Shown here: in pieces, positions 32,792-33,166 of the stretch
Layout: the number at the start of each line of letters is the position of its first letter
Numbering within the stretch: position 1 is the stretch's first letter
Origin: an uncultured Desulfovibrio sp.
GTDB taxonomy: Bacteria; Desulfobacterota; Desulfovibrionia; Desulfovibrionales; Desulfovibrionaceae
Assembly: GCA_937926875.1 (NCBI GenBank)
Contig: CALBAX010000097.1
Coordinates: 1 to 33,166 of the forward strand
Direction: 5' to 3'
Length of the DNA: 33,166 nt
Position numbers and translations under genes: made by a program
Notes under the pieces: model-generated
What the model saw: only the letters and a program-made list of their open reading frames with translations
Database searches by the model: none
What the model was told of the DNA's origin: nothing

Positions 32792-33166
32792 CATGGCTGG
32801 CGAAGAGCGCCGGATACGGGCTGCCGTGTGGAGAGCCGCATTACATTGGTGAAAGGCGGTGGTCTGCGGGCTGCCGCGATTAAGGGCTAGCCGCCATCTG
32901 TGAGGCTGGAAGAGGGGGCTGTCAGGGCGGCTCCACCGGCAGCGTTGCGCGCTGTTCCGGGATCACTTGGAGATGCGTGGGGCTGGAGGCATCGTGGGGG
33001 CTCCATTCTGGCGTTGCCTGCAGCTGTCCTTTGGGGGACAGCGTGCTGTTTGGGGAAATACCAACATTTTTTTTGCGTCTTTCCGGTATGTTGGTTGAAT
33101 AATCAGTCAGTAAGGGACAAAACCGCAAAATTTTTTGCGGAAAGATGCTTGACGGTGGGGTCGAAA
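32792..33166. other. Intergenic end of window with inverted repeats
   Basis: No gene is visible. ACCAACAT (33060-33067) and ATGTTGGT (33088-33095) form an inverted repeat around a T-rich core, and CCGCAAAA / TTTTGCGG (33123-33130, 33133-33140) form a hairpin with a 2-base loop. A TTGACG at 33149 could be the -35 of a promoter for a gene beyond the window. Confidence 0.45.

Overview
The window comes from a GC-rich, anaerobic, sulfate-reducer-like deltaproteobacterium, most probably a Desulfovibrio of the piger/desulfuricans/fairfieldensis kind. The reasons are a periplasmic tetraheme cytochrome c3, a siroheme decarboxylase subunit (AhbB) next to hemL, futalosine-pathway menaquinone genes, anaerobic cobalamin synthesis (cbiG), and GC-rich palindromes between genes. 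The genus is inferred from gene content, not measured.

Layout. 1-612: C-terminal end of an outer-membrane autotransporter barrel. 987-2634 (-): DMT permease and an RlpA-like protein, then a 0.6 kb AT-rich intergenic stretch. 3276-9365 (-): a tight run in transcription order nucleotide-sugar dehydrogenase, futalosine hydrolase (mqnB), polyprenyl diphosphate synthase, purL. 9411-9611 (+): a small DUF2065 membrane protein. 9737-11826 (-): a repeat-bearing coiled-coil protein, a 57-aa protein and demethylmenaquinone methyltransferase. 11967-12374 (-): cytochrome c3 with its own promoter. 12592-14446 (-): cbiG overlapping a PglD-like acyltransferase. 15028-17916 (-): hemL, ahbB, a SLOG-like unknown and an RRM protein. 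18729-21710 (-): dnaB, then rpsF-rpsR-rplI. 21911-24339: divergent alr and tgt. 24438-26056 (+): a PAS-GGDEF diguanylate cyclase broken by a one-base frameshift. 26420-28083 (+): era and yggS. 28265-29979 (-): a small cluster of a His-rich protein, an HMA2-like protein and a DUF134 regulator. 30203-32742: divergent rlmB and an MltD-type LysM lytic transglycosylase.

Most of the window is housekeeping. Polyprenyl synthase, mqnB and the UbiE/MenG methyltransferase supply menaquinone. hemL and ahbB feed the siroheme-dependent heme route that a cytochrome c3 producer needs, and cbiG shares the uroporphyrinogen-derived precursor.

The most distinctive element is the 28.2-30.0 kb cluster. A perfect 18-bp palindrome, TTTGAAATATATTTCAAA, lies 13 bp before the DUF134 start codon. 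A 16/18 copy lies exactly 13 bp before the start codon of the His-rich gene. This suggests a self-regulated, possibly metal-responsive mini-regulon. Other points of note are the GGDEF frameshift, three related GC-rich palindromes, a PurL with two PurS-like N-terminal domains and no glutaminase domain, and an AT-rich intergenic island. I found no tRNA, rRNA, CRISPR array, insertion sequence or prophage.
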